64,000 nt of DNA from Caulobacter sp. RHG1 (GCF_013181195.1 NZ_SMZP01000003.1:434001-498000); one strand, 5' to 3'; counted from the stretch's first letter, positions 46,174 to 55,659 are shown. The notes: generated from the sequence alone by a model not told the origin. A program made the numbers and translations.

Positions 46174-46773
46174 TCAAGCTGAGCCGGGAGTTCTCAACAG
46201 AGTCAGAAGGTCGCGGACCTGCTGGTGAGCGTGATCGAGGCCTAGCCCCGTATCGATCACAAAGTCCGCCCTGGCGCGCTTTTCAGCGTCTGGGGTCTGA
46301 CGAGCCAGGATCGCCTCGAATTTTTCCGGCGTCATTTCAGGTCGGGCCAGAACGCGAGCGCGCTGGATGTCGGCAGCGGCTGAAACGACCACGACCTTGT
46401 CGACCTTCTTCTCGCCGCCGGTCTCGAAGAGGAGGGGGATGTCGAGGACGACGATCTCGTGGCCTTCGGCCTGGGCTTTCTCGAAGAAGCCGATCCGGTG
46501 GCCGCCGACCAGCGGGTGGACGATGGCCTCAAGCTTGGCCAGGGCTTCGGAATCGCCGACGACTCGGGCGCTGAGCTTGGCCCGATCGATGGCGCCGTCG
46601 ACCACCACGCCCGGAAAGGCCGCCTCGACCGGCGCCACGGCCGCGCCGCCGCTGGCGTAGAGCGCGTGGACGGCGGCGTCGGAATCGTAGACCGGCACGC
46701 CTTCGGCCTGGAACATCGCCCCGGTCGTGGACTTGCCCATGCCGATCGATCCGGTCAGGCCCAGCACCAGCAT
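46174..46773 (-). CDS. coaE: dephospho-CoA kinase
   Basis: A 199-residue kinase, the last step of coenzyme A synthesis. P-loop [14 protein letters not shown] is at residues 3-16, followed by [17 protein letters not shown] and [22 protein letters not shown]. The ATG at 46773 follows the aroE stop by one base, so the two are coupled. Confidence 0.95.
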   Translation of the reverse strand: MLVLGLTGSIGMGKSTTGAMFQAEGVPVYDSDAAVHALYASGGAAVAPVEAAFPGVVVDGAIDRAKLSARVVGDSEALAKLEAIVHPLVGGHRIGFFEKAQAEGHEIVVLDIPLLFETGGEKKVDKVVVVSAAADIQRARVLARPEMTPEKFEAILARQTPDAEKRARADFVIDTGLGLDHAHQQVRDLLTLLRTPGSA

Positions 46774-46774
46774 G

Positions 46775-47626
46775 TCAGCCCTCGCCCAGGATGCGCAGCA
46801 GCAGGCCCCGCGCATCGACTTCGGCCGGCGGCGCCACGCCGAACATCCGCTCGAACGACGGGACCGCCTGGCGGAGCAGCATTTCCAGGCCATCGACGGT
46901 GCGACGGCCGGCGGCCTCGGCGCGCTGCAGGAACTCGGTGCGCAGAGGCTTGTAGACCATGTCCATGACCACGGCCGTCTCGGGCGTCAGGCTCAGATCC
47001 GCCGCCGGACCCTCGCCGCCGCCGAGACCCAGCGAGGTGGCGTTGATGATCAGACCCGCGTCCGTGAGCAGGGCAGGGAGGTCCGCCTCGCCGGCCGCCA
47101 CGACCTTGTCGCCGAACGCATCGGCCAGTTCCTGGCCGCGAGCCACGGTGCGGTTGACGATCCGCACCTCCGGCGCATCGGCCAGCAACAGGGCGGCCGT
47201 CGCGCCGCGGGCCGCGCCGCCGGCGCCGAGGATCACGACCGGGGCGGCCGAGACGTCGAAACCGTTGGCCTGCTCGGCGATCGCGCCCAGCAAACCGGGG
47301 CCATCGGTATTGTCGGCGTGGATCGAGCCGTCGGCCTCGAAGATCAGCAGGTTCGCCGCTCCGGCCATCCTGGCCAGGTCGCTGGCGTGATCGGCGGCGG
47401 CCAGAGCCCGTTCCTTGAAGGGGATGGTGACGTTCAGACCGCGGATTGCGCCGCCCCGGAAGCCGTTCACGAAGGTCTCGAAGCTGTCGGCGCCCGGCGC
47501 GAACGGCACATAGGCCGCGTCCAGCCCCGCCGCCTGGATCCAGGCGTTGTGGATCAGAGGGCTCATCGAATGCTTGATCGGCTGGCCGCACACGCCGCCG
47601 ACGATGGCGGCTCCGGAAATCGTCAT
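46775..47626 (-). CDS. aroE: shikimate dehydrogenase
   Basis: A 283-residue NADP enzyme of aromatic amino-acid synthesis: substrate motif [25 protein letters not shown] (catalytic Lys), [12 protein letters not shown] (Asp), nucleotide motif [11 protein letters not shown]. The start overlaps the maf stop (ATGA). Confidence 0.95.
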   Translation of the reverse strand: MTISGAAIVGGVCGQPIKHSMSPLIHNAWIQAAGLDAAYVPFAPGADSFETFVNGFRGGAIRGLNVTIPFKERALAAADHASDLARMAGAANLLIFEADGSIHADNTDGPGLLGAIAEQANGFDVSAAPVVILGAGGAARGATAALLLADAPEVRIVNRTVARGQELADAFGDKVVAAGEADLPALLTDAGLIINATSLGLGGGEGPAADLSLTPETAVVMDMVYKPLRTEFLQRAEAAGRRTVDGLEMLLRQAVPSFERMFGVAPPAEVDARGLLLRILGEG

Positions 47627-48216
47627 GCCGCCAGGGCTCCGTGAAGACGCAGGAAGTCGAGCAGGCCGATCAGCGGCAGGCCCAGAATGGTGAAATAGTC
47701 GCCGTCGACCTGGTCGAACAGCTGAACGCCCTCGCTCTCCAGCTCGTAACAGCCGACCGACCAAAGCAGCGCTTCGCCGCGACGCTCTATATAGGCGTCG
47801 AGCCAGGCCTCGCTGAACGGGCGCACCGACAGCTTGGCGGTCTCGACAATGCGCCAGATCGGCTGGCCGTCGCGGGCCACAACCACGGCCGAGTGCAGCT
47901 TGTGGGTCTGACCGCGCAGTTCCAGAAGATGCTCGCGCGCCTGGGCCAGGGTCTCGGCCTTGTCGAACAGCTTGCCCTTCAGATCCAGCGTCTGGTCGGC
48001 GCCGATCACCAGGCCGGGACGCTTGGTCGAGACCTTGACCGCCTTCATCTCGGCCAGGGCGTCGGCGATGTCGCGCGGGACGGCCTCTTCGGCGAGCAGG
48101 GCCGCCTTGGCCGCATCCTCGTCGACGCCAGGACTGACCGCCTCGAAGGCGACGCCGGCGTTCTTGAGGATCATCTGACGCGCCGAACTCTTCGACGCGA
48201 GCGTAACGGGCGTCAT
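47623..48216 (-). CDS. maf: Maf-family nucleoside triphosphate pyrophosphatase
   Basis: A 197-residue Maf/HAM1-like protein that hydrolyses noncanonical nucleotides. Family signature [16 protein letters not shown] at the start and the catalytic region [42 protein letters not shown]. Start overlaps the ppsR stop (ATGA), completing the coupled ppsR-maf-aroE-coaE chain. Confidence 0.92.
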   Translation of the reverse strand: MTPVTLASKSSARQMILKNAGVAFEAVSPGVDEDAAKAALLAEEAVPRDIADALAEMKAVKVSTKRPGLVIGADQTLDLKGKLFDKAETLAQAREHLLELRGQTHKLHSAVVVARDGQPIWRIVETAKLSVRPFSEAWLDAYIERRGEALLWSVGCYELESEGVQLFDQVDGDYFTILGLPLIGLLDFLRLHGALAA

Positions 48217-49121
48217 CCCAGGACCTCGACCTTGCCGCGGCCGCCCGACAGCAGATTGACAATCGCCGCGGCCGTTTCCTCGACCGAGCGACGGGTGATG
48301 TCGATGACCGGCCAGTTCATTCGCTCGAACAGGCGCCGAGCGGCGATGATCTCCTGCCGCACGGCGTCGCCGTCCACATAGTCGCTTTCTCTATTCTCCT
48401 TGAGAGAGAGCAGGCGGTTGCGGCGGATCTGGATCAGCCGATCGGGCGAGGTGATCAGGCCGACGATCAAGGTGTTCTTCAACTCGAACAGCTCGGGCGG
48501 CGGCGGCCGGCCCGGCACCAGCGGCACGTTCGCGGCTCTCACCCCCCGGTGGGCCAGATAGATGCAGGTCGGGGTCTTGGAGGTGCGTGACACGCCGACC
48601 AGGATAACATCGGCCTGGGTCAGGTCCTGTCCGCCCTGGCCGTCATCATGGGCGATGGCGTAGTCCAAAGCCTCGATGCGGTCGAAATAGTCGTTGGTCA
48701 GGGCGTGCTGGGCGCCCACCCGGGTCGAGATCCGCGCGCCCAGATAGCGCGACATGGCGCTGATCACCGGATCCAGGGCGGCGATGCAGGGCATCTCCAG
48801 CTTGCGGCAGCCTTCCTCCAGCGCCGCGCGCAGGCCCGGATCGACGATGGTGTGCATCACCACGCCGGGCGCCCCGCCGATCTCCTCCAATGCCCGGTCA
48901 AGTTGCCGGGTGGAACGGACAAGCGCGTAGATGTGTTCGATAGGCAGGATGTCGGTGAACCGGGCGCAGACCGCACGCGCCATGGCGTTCAGGGTCTCGC
49001 CCGTGGAATCCGACACCAGATGGATGTGGAAGTAGGTCGCAAAACGCTGCGGAAGCCGTTCGCCTTCGCCGCCCGCGGCCAGACCTTCCTGTGGATCATC
49101 CGTTAACGGTTGCTTAACCAA
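48213..49121 (-). CDS. ppsR: bifunctional pyruvate/PEP synthetase regulatory protein (DUF299)
   Basis: A 302-residue kinase/phosphorylase that inactivates and reactivates pyruvate,phosphate dikinase or PEP synthase. Motifs: [42 protein letters not shown] (P-loop), [14 protein letters not shown] and a [11 protein letters not shown] region. The best start is a TTG at 49121 with GAGG before it; the domain itself begins at about residue 32, so upstream coding is required. The first codons contain the leftmost CtrA box and a DnaA G-box of Cori. Confidence 0.93.
   Translation of the reverse strand: MVKQPLTDDPQEGLAAGGEGERLPQRFATYFHIHLVSDSTGETLNAMARAVCARFTDILPIEHIYALVRSTRQLDRALEEIGGAPGVVMHTIVDPGLRAALEEGCRKLEMPCIAALDPVISAMSRYLGARISTRVGAQHALTNDYFDRIEALDYAIAHDDGQGGQDLTQADVILVGVSRTSKTPTCIYLAHRGVRAANVPLVPGRPPPPELFELKNTLIVGLITSPDRLIQIRRNRLLSLKENRESDYVDGDAVRQEIIAARRLFERMNWPVIDITRRSVEETAAAIVNLLSGGRGKVEVLG
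49090..49098 (-). promoter_or_regulatory. DnaA G-box
   Basis: TGTGGATCA, the reverse complement of TGATCCACA, the Caulobacter moderate-affinity DnaA box described for Cori. It overlaps the first codons of ppsR. Confidence 0.7.
49103..49117. promoter_or_regulatory. CtrA box, leftmost of Cori
   Basis: Perfect TTAA-N7-TTAA (N7 = cggttgc), five bases from the G-box, within the ppsR start region. Confidence 0.88.
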
Positions 49122-49248
49122 TGGCCTCGCCCCTGGGGACGCCTGGGCGCCAAACGGGGTCCGAGGCGTCGTGACACGGCGCCGCTGTGATCAACGGTCG
49201 CATTGCTCGCGTACCATCCCCAGGCTGACACCGCATCCCCCGAACTCT

Positions 49249-49281
49249 GAATCCTGGTTGTCCAAAACCCGGGATAGAGTC
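49249..49281. promoter_or_regulatory. CcrM methylation sites in Cori
   Basis: GAATC at 49249-49253 and GAGTC at 49277-49281, both GANTC, the CcrM target; hemimethylation after replication marks newly copied origins in Caulobacter. Confidence 0.75.
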
Positions 49282-49311
49282 CGCTGAGGGGTTTTTACCC
49301 GTCGCCTGCGA

Positions 49312-49326
49312 TTAAGATTTTATTAA
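49312..49326. promoter_or_regulatory. CtrA box in Cori, second
   Basis: Perfect TTAA-N7-TTAA (N7 = gatttta) in an AT-rich stretch that could be the DNA-unwinding side of the origin. Confidence 0.88.
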
Positions 49327-49359
49327 GAATTTCAAAGCGCTGCCGGAGCGTCCACAAAG

Positions 49360-49374
49360 TTAACAGAGGGTTAA
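49360..49374. promoter_or_regulatory. CtrA box in Cori, third
   Basis: Perfect TTAA-N7-TTAA (N7 = cagaggg), directly preceded by a DnaA-box-like tccacaaag. Confidence 0.88.
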
Positions 49375-49482
49375 CCACATGTGGGGCGGGCTGGGGGCAA
49401 AGCGCTACGGTGTGTGGGGCGAACGCGCCCGACAGGGGTTTTCCCCACTGTCCAGTTGCCCTCCCACATCCTCTTTCAATTC

Positions 49483-49497
49483 TTAAATTCTTATTAA
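49483..49497. promoter_or_regulatory. CtrA box in Cori, fourth, near hemE
   Basis: Perfect TTAA-N7-TTAA (N7 = attctta), 71 bases before the hemE start codon, where it can repress the hemE promoter as in C. crescentus. Confidence 0.88.
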
Positions 49498-49567
49498 GAA
49501 ATGATAGAAAGACCTTAGGGGGCTTACGGGCTTGAGCCCGAGCGCGCTCCGGGCTTTAACGCGATCC

Positions 49568-50614
49568 ATGACCGCGCCGACCTCCCAGACCGAACCGAAG
49601 TTTCTTTCCGCCCTAAGTGGTGAACGCCAGGTTAACCCTCCGATCTGGTTCATGCGCCAGGCGGGCCGGTACCTACCGGAGTATCGGGCAGTTCGGGCCA
49701 CGGCTCCGGACTTCATCTCGTTCTGCTTCGATCCGGAGAAGGCGGCGGAAGTCACCCTGCAGCCGATGCGCCGGTTCCCGTACGACGCGGCGATCGTGTT
49801 CGCGGACATTCTGCTGATCCCCGGCGCGCTGGGCCAGAAGGTCTGGTTCGAGGCCGGCGAAGGCCCCAAACTGGGCGAGATGCCGTCGATCGAGTCCATG
49901 GCGGAAAAGGCCGGTGAAGCGGGCAAGTCCCTTTCGCTCATCGGGGAGACGCTGACCCGGGTTCGCTCAAAGCTCGATCCGTCGAAGGCCCTGATCGGCT
50001 TCGCCGGCGCGCCGTGGACCGTGGCGACCTACATGATCGAGAAGGGGTCCAGCGATCGTAGCGGCGCGCGGACCTACGCCTATCAGAACGCCGAGCAGCT
50101 GGACGCCCTGATCCAGGTGCTGGTCGACTCGACGATCGACTATCTGGCCATGCAGGTCGACGCCGGGGCCCAGGCCCTGAAGCTGTTCGAGAGCTGGGCC
50201 GAGGGCCTGTCCGAACCGCTGTTCGATCGCCTGGTCACCCAGCCGCACATCAAGATCATCGAAGGCCTGCGCGCCCGCGGCGTCACCGTGCCGATCATCG
50301 GTTTCCCGCGCGGCGCCGGCACGCTGGTTGAGGACTATGCGGCCAAGACGCCGGTTCAGGGCGTGGCGCTGGACACCTCGGCTTCGGCCAAGCTGGGTCT
50401 GTCGATCCAGAAGACCAAGACCATCCAGGGCGCGCTCGATCCGTTGTTGCTGCGGGCCGGCGGCGATGCGCTGCTCAAGCGCGTCGACGAACTGGTCGAG
50501 CAGTGGAACCAGGGTCCCTACATCTTCAACCTGGGCCACGGCATCCTGCCCGACACGCCGATCGCCAACGTCGAGGCCGTGCTCGAGCGCGTCACCGGCC
50601 AGAAGGTCGGCTAG
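49568..50614 (+). CDS. hemE: uroporphyrinogen decarboxylase
   Basis: A 348-residue heme-pathway enzyme turning uroporphyrinogen III into coproporphyrinogen III. Signatures: PPIWFMRQAGRYLPEYRAVR near residue 27, GFAGAPWTVATYMIEKGSS, and GHGILPDTPIANVEAVLE at the end. ATG at 49568 is preferred over the frame opened at 49532, which runs into the promoter. In Caulobacter transcription of hemE and origin firing are linked. Stop overlaps the hemH GTG (TAGTG). Confidence 0.97.
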   Translation: MTAPTSQTEPKFLSALSGERQVNPPIWFMRQAGRYLPEYRAVRATAPDFISFCFDPEKAAEVTLQPMRRFPYDAAIVFADILLIPGALGQKVWFEAGEGPKLGEMPSIESMAEKAGEAGKSLSLIGETLTRVRSKLDPSKALIGFAGAPWTVATYMIEKGSSDRSGARTYAYQNAEQLDALIQVLVDSTIDYLAMQVDAGAQALKLFESWAEGLSEPLFDRLVTQPHIKIIEGLRARGVTVPIIGFPRGAGTLVEDYAAKTPVQGVALDTSASAKLGLSIQKTKTIQGALDPLLLRAGGDALLKRVDELVEQWNQGPYIFNLGHGILPDTPIANVEAVLERVTGQKVG

Positions 50615-51630
50615 TGGCCAAGAAGCTCGCCGTCGTCCTGTTCAATCTCGGCGGTCCGGATGGTCCTGACGCCGTGCGGCCGTTCCTGTTCAACCTGTTT
50701 CGCGATCCGGCGATCATCGGCGCGCCGGCGATCATCCGCTATCCGCTGGCGGCGCTGATCTCCACGACCCGCGAGAAGATGGCCAAGGCCAACTACGCGA
50801 TCATGGGCGGCGGCTCGCCACTGCTGCCGGAGACGCGGAAGCAGGCGACCGCGCTGGAAGCCGAGCTGGCTGAAGCGCTGCCGGACGTCGAGGCCAAGTG
50901 CTTCATCGCCATGCGCTACTGGCATCCCTTCACCGGCGAGACGGCCAAGCAGGTCCAGGCCTTCGCGCCGGACGAGATCGTGCTGATGCCGCTCTATCCG
51001 CAATATTCGATGACCACGACCGCCTCGTCGCTGAAGGCGTGGCGCAAGGCCTACAAAGGCGGCGGCCGCCAGACGACGGTGTGCTGCTATCCGGACGAGT
51101 TCGGTCTGGTCGACGCCCATGCCCGCTTGATCCGCGAGACTTGGGAGAAGGCCGGTTCGCCGTCGAACGTGCGCTTGCTGTTCTCGGCTCACGGCCTACC
51201 GGAGAAGGTGATCCTGGCCGGCGACCCTTATCAGAAGCAGGTCGAGACCACGGCCGCCGCGATCGCCGCCAAGCTGCCGGCCGGCCTGGACTGGACCGTC
51301 TGCTACCAGAGCCGGGTCGGGCCGCTGAAGTGGATCGGTCCCTCGACCGACGAAGAGATCCGTCGGGCGGGCGCGGACGGCAAGGGCGTGATCGTCCTGC
51401 CGATCGCCTTCGTCTCCGAGCATGTCGAGACCCTGGTCGAGCTGGACCATGAATATGCCGAGCTGGCGAAAGAGGCCGGCGTCGCGCCCTATCTCCGCGT
51501 GCCGGCCTTGGGCGTCGCGCCGGAATTCATCGCCGGCCTGGCGCGCAGCGTCGTTTCGACCCTGGACGGGGCAGGGCCGACGGAAGCCTGCGCCTGGGAC
51601 TGCATCGAGACCAAAGGAGCCGCGGCGTGA
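50614..51630 (+). CDS. hemH: ferrochelatase
   Basis: A 338-residue enzyme inserting iron into protoporphyrin IX. Motifs: VVLFNLGGPDGPDAVRPFLFNLFRDP, YWHPFTGETAKQV, LLFSAHGLPEKV (catalytic His) and VLPIAFVSEHVETLVELDHEY (Glu/His). A GTG start overlaps the hemE stop by one base. Extra cysteines at the C-terminus (EACAWDC) could bind metal, by inference. hemE-hemH-hemJ form one unit. Confidence 0.96.
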   Translation: MAKKLAVVLFNLGGPDGPDAVRPFLFNLFRDPAIIGAPAIIRYPLAALISTTREKMAKANYAIMGGGSPLLPETRKQATALEAELAEALPDVEAKCFIAMRYWHPFTGETAKQVQAFAPDEIVLMPLYPQYSMTTTASSLKAWRKAYKGGGRQTTVCCYPDEFGLVDAHARLIRETWEKAGSPSNVRLLFSAHGLPEKVILAGDPYQKQVETTAAAIAAKLPAGLDWTVCYQSRVGPLKWIGPSTDEEIRRAGADGKGVIVLPIAFVSEHVETLVELDHEYAELAKEAGVAPYLRVPALGVAPEFIAGLARSVVSTLDGAGPTEACAWDCIETKGAAA

Positions 51631-52097
51631 TGGATGCCCTTTCGGCGCACTACAACCTGGTGCGCGGCCTGCACATCCTGTCGGTTATCGCCTTCATGGC
51701 CGGCATGCTCTATCTGCCGCGCCTGTTCGTCTATCACACCAAGGCGACTGCCGGCTCGGAGATGGACGAGACCTTCAAGGTCATGGAGCGCCGGCTGCTG
51801 CGCGGGATCATCAATCCGGCCTCGATCGCCACGGCGCTGTTTGGCGTGCTGTTGATCGCTATCGACAGCCAGGGTCCGGGCGTCGTCGCTTTCCTGACCC
51901 AGCCCTGGATGGCCACCAAGCTGGTCGCCCTGTTCGGCCTCTATGGCTGGCACGGCTTCCTGTCGGCCTCCCGCAAGAAGTTCGAGCGCGGCGAAAATGT
52001 CCGCTCGGAGAAGTTCTGGCGGATCACCAACGAGATCCCTTTCGTGCTGGCGATCATCATCGTCCTGTCGGTGACGACCAAGTTCATGCTGGGCTGA
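51627..52097 (+). CDS. hemJ: protoporphyrinogen oxidase HemJ
   Basis: A 156-residue four-helix membrane protein of the HemJ/UPF0093 family oxidising protoporphyrinogen IX. The conserved heme histidine is in RGLHILSVIAFMAGMLYLPRLFVYH, and the second half has KLVALFGLYGWHGFL. GTG start at 51627, with AAGGAG seven bases upstream, overlaps the hemH stop (GTGA). It completes the last three steps coded beside the origin. Confidence 0.93.
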   Translation: MMDALSAHYNLVRGLHILSVIAFMAGMLYLPRLFVYHTKATAGSEMDETFKVMERRLLRGIINPASIATALFGVLLIAIDSQGPGVVAFLTQPWMATKLVALFGLYGWHGFLSASRKKFERGENVRSEKFWRITNEIPFVLAIIIVLSVTTKFMLG

Positions 52098-52360
52098 GGA
52101 CGCGGCTGGCGCTTGACCGGCCGTCTCCCGCGTGGTTTGCATCCCAGTAGGTTCTTTCGAGAACTCAACTTCACGGACCGGCGCCCGTCCTGGCGCGCCC
52201 CGCGAGCGATCCCGCCGCAAGGTCTGTTCCCCAACGATCCGCGTCATCGTCAACCGACGCGCATGACTGGTCCGTCCCCATGGGTTCGACCAGGCATGAC
52301 CATCAGAGTTCTACCGGCCGGACTCCGTCGTGGAGCCCGCGCCCTTCCTTGAGTCTTGCC
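52098..52360. other. rho leader region
   Basis: 263 bases between hemJ and rho without a supported ORF. It is C-rich with few long stems. Such a long leader would fit the autoregulation of rho known in other bacteria, but no specific element was identified. Confidence 0.3.
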
Positions 52361-53794
52361 ATGACCGAAGAAACCGAAAACCAAGTCCCGGCCGTCGAAG
52401 AGACGACCATCGAGGACACCGCCGAGGCAGTTGTCGATACGACCGCCGACGCCAGCGCCGAGAGCGCGGCCGATGCGTCGGACGACGATGACGGCGCCGA
52501 GATCGCCGCGGCTATCGCCGCCATGGGCCTGAAGTCCATGTCCCTGCAGGAGCTGAAGGAGAAATCCCCGGCCGACCTGCTGGCGTTCGCCGAGACCTTC
52601 GAGGTCGAGAACGCCAGCTCCATGCGCAAGCAGGACATGATGTTCGCCATCCTGAAGACCCTCGCCGAAGAAGGCGTGGAGATCTCGGGCTCGGGCACCA
52701 TGGAAGTGCTGCAGGACGGCTTCGGCTTCCTGCGCTCGCCGGAAGCCAACTACCTGCCGGGTCCGGACGACATCTACGTCTCGCCCTCGCAGATCCGGAA
52801 GTATGGCCTGCGCACCGGCGACAGCGTCGACGGCGCCATCCGCTCGCCGCGCGAAGGCGAGCGCTACTTCGCCCTGACCAGCGTCGCCAAGATCAATTTC
52901 GAAGCGCCTGACAACGTCAAGCACAAGATCCACTTCGACAACCTGACGCCGCTCTATCCCGAAGAGCGCCTGAACATGGAACTGCCCGATCCGACCATCA
53001 AGGATCGCTCGGGCCGGGTCATCGACATCGTCGCCCCGCTGGGCAAGGGCCAGCGCTGCCTGATCGTCGCCCCGCCGCGCGTCGGCAAGACGGTGATGCT
53101 GCAGAACATCGCCAAGTCGATCGAGACCAACCACCCCGAGTGCTACCTGATCGTCCTGCTGATCGACGAGCGTCCGGAAGAAGTCACCGACATGCAGCGC
53201 ACGGTGAAGGGCGAGGTCATCGCCTCGACCTTCGACGAGCCGGCGACCCGCCACGTCCAGGTGGCCGAGATGGTCATCGAGAAGGCCAAGCGCCTGGTCG
53301 AGCACAAGCGCGACGTCGTCATCCTGCTGGACTCGGTCACCCGTCTGGGCCGCGCCTACAACACCACCGTCCCGTCGTCGGGCAAGGTGCTGACCGGCGG
53401 TGTCGACGCCAACGCCCTGCAGCGCCCCAAGCGCTTCTTCGGCGCGGCGCGTAACGTCGAGGAGGGTGGTTCGCTCTCGATCATCGCCACGGCCCTGATC
53501 GACACCGGCAGCCGCATGGACGAAGTCATCTTCGAAGAGTTCAAGGGCACCGGTAACTCGGAAATCGTCCTGGACCGCAAGGTGGCCGACAAGCGCATCT
53601 TCCCGGCCATCGACGTGCTCAAGTCGGGCACTCGCAAGGAAGAGCTCATCACGCCGCGCGACCAGCTGCAGAAGACCTACGTCCTGCGCCGGATCCTCAA
53701 CCCGATGGGCGCGTCGGACGCGATCGAGTTCCTGCTCGACAAGTTGCGTCAGTCGAAGACCAACGGCGACTTCTTCCAGTCGATGAACACCTGA
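52361..53794 (+). CDS. rho: transcription termination factor Rho
   Basis: A 477-residue hexameric RNA helicase. The first 45 residues form an acidic alanine-rich extension ([20 protein letters not shown]) not seen in E. coli Rho. Then [42 protein letters not shown] (N-terminal helical domain), [29 protein letters not shown] (cold-shock RNA-binding domain) and the ATPase with [22 protein letters not shown] (Walker A), [12 protein letters not shown] and [12 protein letters not shown]. The ATG at 52361 gives this extension; Shine-Dalgarno is weak. Confidence 0.97.
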   Translation: MTEETENQVPAVEETTIEDTAEAVVDTTADASAESAADASDDDDGAEIAAAIAAMGLKSMSLQELKEKSPADLLAFAETFEVENASSMRKQDMMFAILKTLAEEGVEISGSGTMEVLQDGFGFLRSPEANYLPGPDDIYVSPSQIRKYGLRTGDSVDGAIRSPREGERYFALTSVAKINFEAPDNVKHKIHFDNLTPLYPEERLNMELPDPTIKDRSGRVIDIVAPLGKGQRCLIVAPPRVGKTVMLQNIAKSIETNHPECYLIVLLIDERPEEVTDMQRTVKGEVIASTFDEPATRHVQVAEMVIEKAKRLVEHKRDVVILLDSVTRLGRAYNTTVPSSGKVLTGGVDANALQRPKRFFGAARNVEEGGSLSIIATALIDTGSRMDEVIFEEFKGTGNSEIVLDRKVADKRIFPAIDVLKSGTRKEELITPRDQLQKTYVLRRILNPMGASDAIEFLLDKLRQSKTNGDFFQSMNT

Positions 53795-53821
53795 GTCCGA
53801 ACAGACTCACCGCAGATATGG

Positions 53822-53853
53822 AAAAGGCGCCGGTTCTACCCGGCGCCTTTTTT
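53822..53853 (+). terminator. rho gene terminator
   Basis: Stem aaaaggcgccgg / ccggcgcctttt with loop ttctac and a T run of six to seven, 28 bases after the stop of rho. It also faces the end of the leftward quinone-reductase gene. Confidence 0.9.
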
Positions 53854-53876
53854 ATTGGGTCGTACCGCGTTCGGTC

Positions 53877-54842
53877 CTACGGGATCAGCAGGGTTGACCC
53901 TTTGGTCTTGCGTCCTTCCAGGGCCTCGTGCGCGGCGCGCGCTTCGGCGAGAGGGAAGGTCTGGCCGATGTCGATCTTCACCGCGCCGGAGCCAATCACT
54001 TCGAATAGCGCCGCGGCGCTTTCGTCGAGTTCCTCGGTCGTGACGATGTAGTCGAACAGGCGCGGGCGGGTGACGTAGGCCGACTTGGCCGACAGCTCCA
54101 GCGGCGCAAACGGCGGCACGGGACCCGAAGCGTTGCCGAACGTGGCCAGCACGCCGCGACGGCCCAGGCTCTTGAGACTGGCTTCGAAGGTGTCCTTGCC
54201 GACGCCATCATAGACAACCGCGACGCCCTGGCCGCCGGTGATCTCGGCGACGCGCGCTGCGACGTCCTCATGGCTGTAGTCGATGACATGATCGGCCCCC
54301 AGCTCATGGGCGATGGCGGCCTTGGCTTTGGAGCCGACCGTGGCGATCACGGTCGCGCCCAAGGCTTTGCACCACTGCACCAGGATCTGGCCGACACCGC
54401 CGGCGGCCGCATGGACCAGAACGGTATGGCCGAGTTTCACGTGAAAACATCGACGGACCAGAAACTCGGCCGTCATGCCTTTCAGGAGAGCCGCGGCCGC
54501 GACTTCGAGAGTGACGCTCTCCGGAACCTTCACGGCCCGGTCGGCCGGCACAACGGCGGCCTCAGCATAGGCGCCCATGGTCCCGTTGTAGGCGACGCGG
54601 TCGCCGACCTGGAACCGGGTGACCCCATCGCCGACGGCCTCGACCAAGCCTGCCGCCTCCAGTCCGATGACCGTCGGAGTCCTGATTGGATAGAGGCCTG
54701 AGCGGTGATAGGTGTCGATATAGTTCAGGCCCACGGCTTGGTGCCGGACCAGGATTTGGCCGGCGGCGGGCGAGGGCAGGGGCAGGTCGGCGGCCTCGAG
54801 CACCTCTGGGCCGCCGGTGCGGACAGCTTGGATCGCCAGCAT
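53877..54842 (-). CDS. NADPH:quinone oxidoreductase, zinc-independent MDR (QorA-like)
   Basis: A 321-residue medium-chain dehydrogenase/reductase without zinc ligands. GLNYIDTYHRSGLYP and VHAAAGGVGQILVQWCKALGATVIATVGSKAKA (nucleotide fold), VIDYSHEDVAARV and the ending AHEALEGRKTKGSTLLIP match quinone oxidoreductases. Its coding sequence contains a parS site whose codons give FHVK. It overlaps the dienelactone hydrolase stop by one base. Confidence 0.92.
   Translation of the reverse strand: MLAIQAVRTGGPEVLEAADLPLPSPAAGQILVRHQAVGLNYIDTYHRSGLYPIRTPTVIGLEAAGLVEAVGDGVTRFQVGDRVAYNGTMGAYAEAAVVPADRAVKVPESVTLEVAAAALLKGMTAEFLVRRCFHVKLGHTVLVHAAAGGVGQILVQWCKALGATVIATVGSKAKAAIAHELGADHVIDYSHEDVAARVAEITGGQGVAVVYDGVGKDTFEASLKSLGRRGVLATFGNASGPVPPFAPLELSAKSAYVTRPRLFDYIVTTEELDESAAALFEVIGSGAVKIDIGQTFPLAEARAAHEALEGRKTKGSTLLIP
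54433..54448. promoter_or_regulatory. parS site inside the quinone oxidoreductase gene
   Basis: agTTTCACGTGAAAac: the palindromic 12-base core of the ParB site is intact; the outer positions differ from TGTTTCACGTGAAACA. Confidence 0.75.
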
Positions 54843-55537
54843 TAGCCCAGAGCCTTCTGGAAGAAGGTCAGGCTGCGGCCGTTGGCCTTGGCCGCGTCGG
54901 CCGCGTCGTAGTGGGCGCCGCCTTCCCGAGCGAAGGCATGATCCCGACCTTCGTAGAGATGGATCTCGATCTGCGGGTGATCCTTCAGGGCGGCCAGAAT
55001 GACTTGGCGCGCTTCGGGCGGCACGAACTGGTCCTGCTCGGCGATATGCATCAGCAGAGGCTTGTTCAACTTTTCGGCCTCGCCGACATGCTTCTCCAGG
55101 CCCACCCCATAGTAGGAGACAGAGGCGTCAACGTCGGTGCGGGTGGCGGTCAGGAAGGCCAGCAGGCCGCCCAGGCAATAGCCGACCGCGCCGACCTTAC
55201 CATTGACGCCGTCCAGCTTGCGGACCGCGGCGATAGTGGCGGCGATGTCCGAGACGCCGGCGTCCACGTCGAACGCGTTGAAGAGTTCGAAGGCGCGCTT
55301 CCACTCGGCTTCCGACTGGTCGGTGATGTCGATGCCGGGCTCGATCCGCCAGAACAGGTCAGGCACGATCGCGACATAGCCTTGGGCGGCCAAGCCATCG
55401 GCGATGTCGCGCATGACCTTGTTGACGCCGAAGATCTCCTGGATCACGACGATGGCCGGCGCGTTGTCCGCTTGAGGGCGCGCGACATAGGCCGAGAAGT
55501 CGCCATCCGGCGTGGTGATGGTGAGGGTCTCGCTCAT
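54842..55537 (-). CDS. dienelactone hydrolase family protein
   Basis: A 231-residue alpha/beta hydrolase of the dienelactone hydrolase family. The nucleophile is Cys in GAVGYCLGGLLAFL (about residue 121), and the His is in YEGRDHAFAREGG (about 203). The N-terminus has AIVVIQEIFGVNKVMRDIADGLAAQGYVAIVPDLF. It may act on lactones or esters; its real substrate is unknown. It is co-transcribed with the quinone reductase. Confidence 0.93.
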   Translation of the reverse strand: MSETLTITTPDGDFSAYVARPQADNAPAIVVIQEIFGVNKVMRDIADGLAAQGYVAIVPDLFWRIEPGIDITDQSEAEWKRAFELFNAFDVDAGVSDIAATIAAVRKLDGVNGKVGAVGYCLGGLLAFLTATRTDVDASVSYYGVGLEKHVGEAEKLNKPLLMHIAEQDQFVPPEARQVILAALKDHPQIEIHLYEGRDHAFAREGGAHYDAADAAKANGRSLTFFQKALG

Positions 55538-55659
55538 CGGGATCTCCGTCCTTGCAGGGTCTTGGCAGCGTCGATGTGACTTTCGACCAAAGCGCTCTAA
55601 CCTGCGCCGAAAGGCCAGGCCGGTAACAATATAGTGCCCTGACCGAAGGGAACCACCTC

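Larger units (their letters stand above)
49085..49567. other. chromosomal replication origin (Cori)
   Basis: The gap between ppsR and hemE plus the first codons of ppsR has the C. crescentus Cori composition: four perfect CtrA boxes, a G-box for DnaA (TGATCCACA), TCCCCA W-type boxes (49217-49222 and 49442-49448), two GANTC sites, AT-rich patches around 49312-49345 and 49473-49507, and hemE immediately to the right. CtrA-P blocks and DnaA starts replication here once per cycle. Assignment is by motif and synteny only. Confidence 0.92.
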
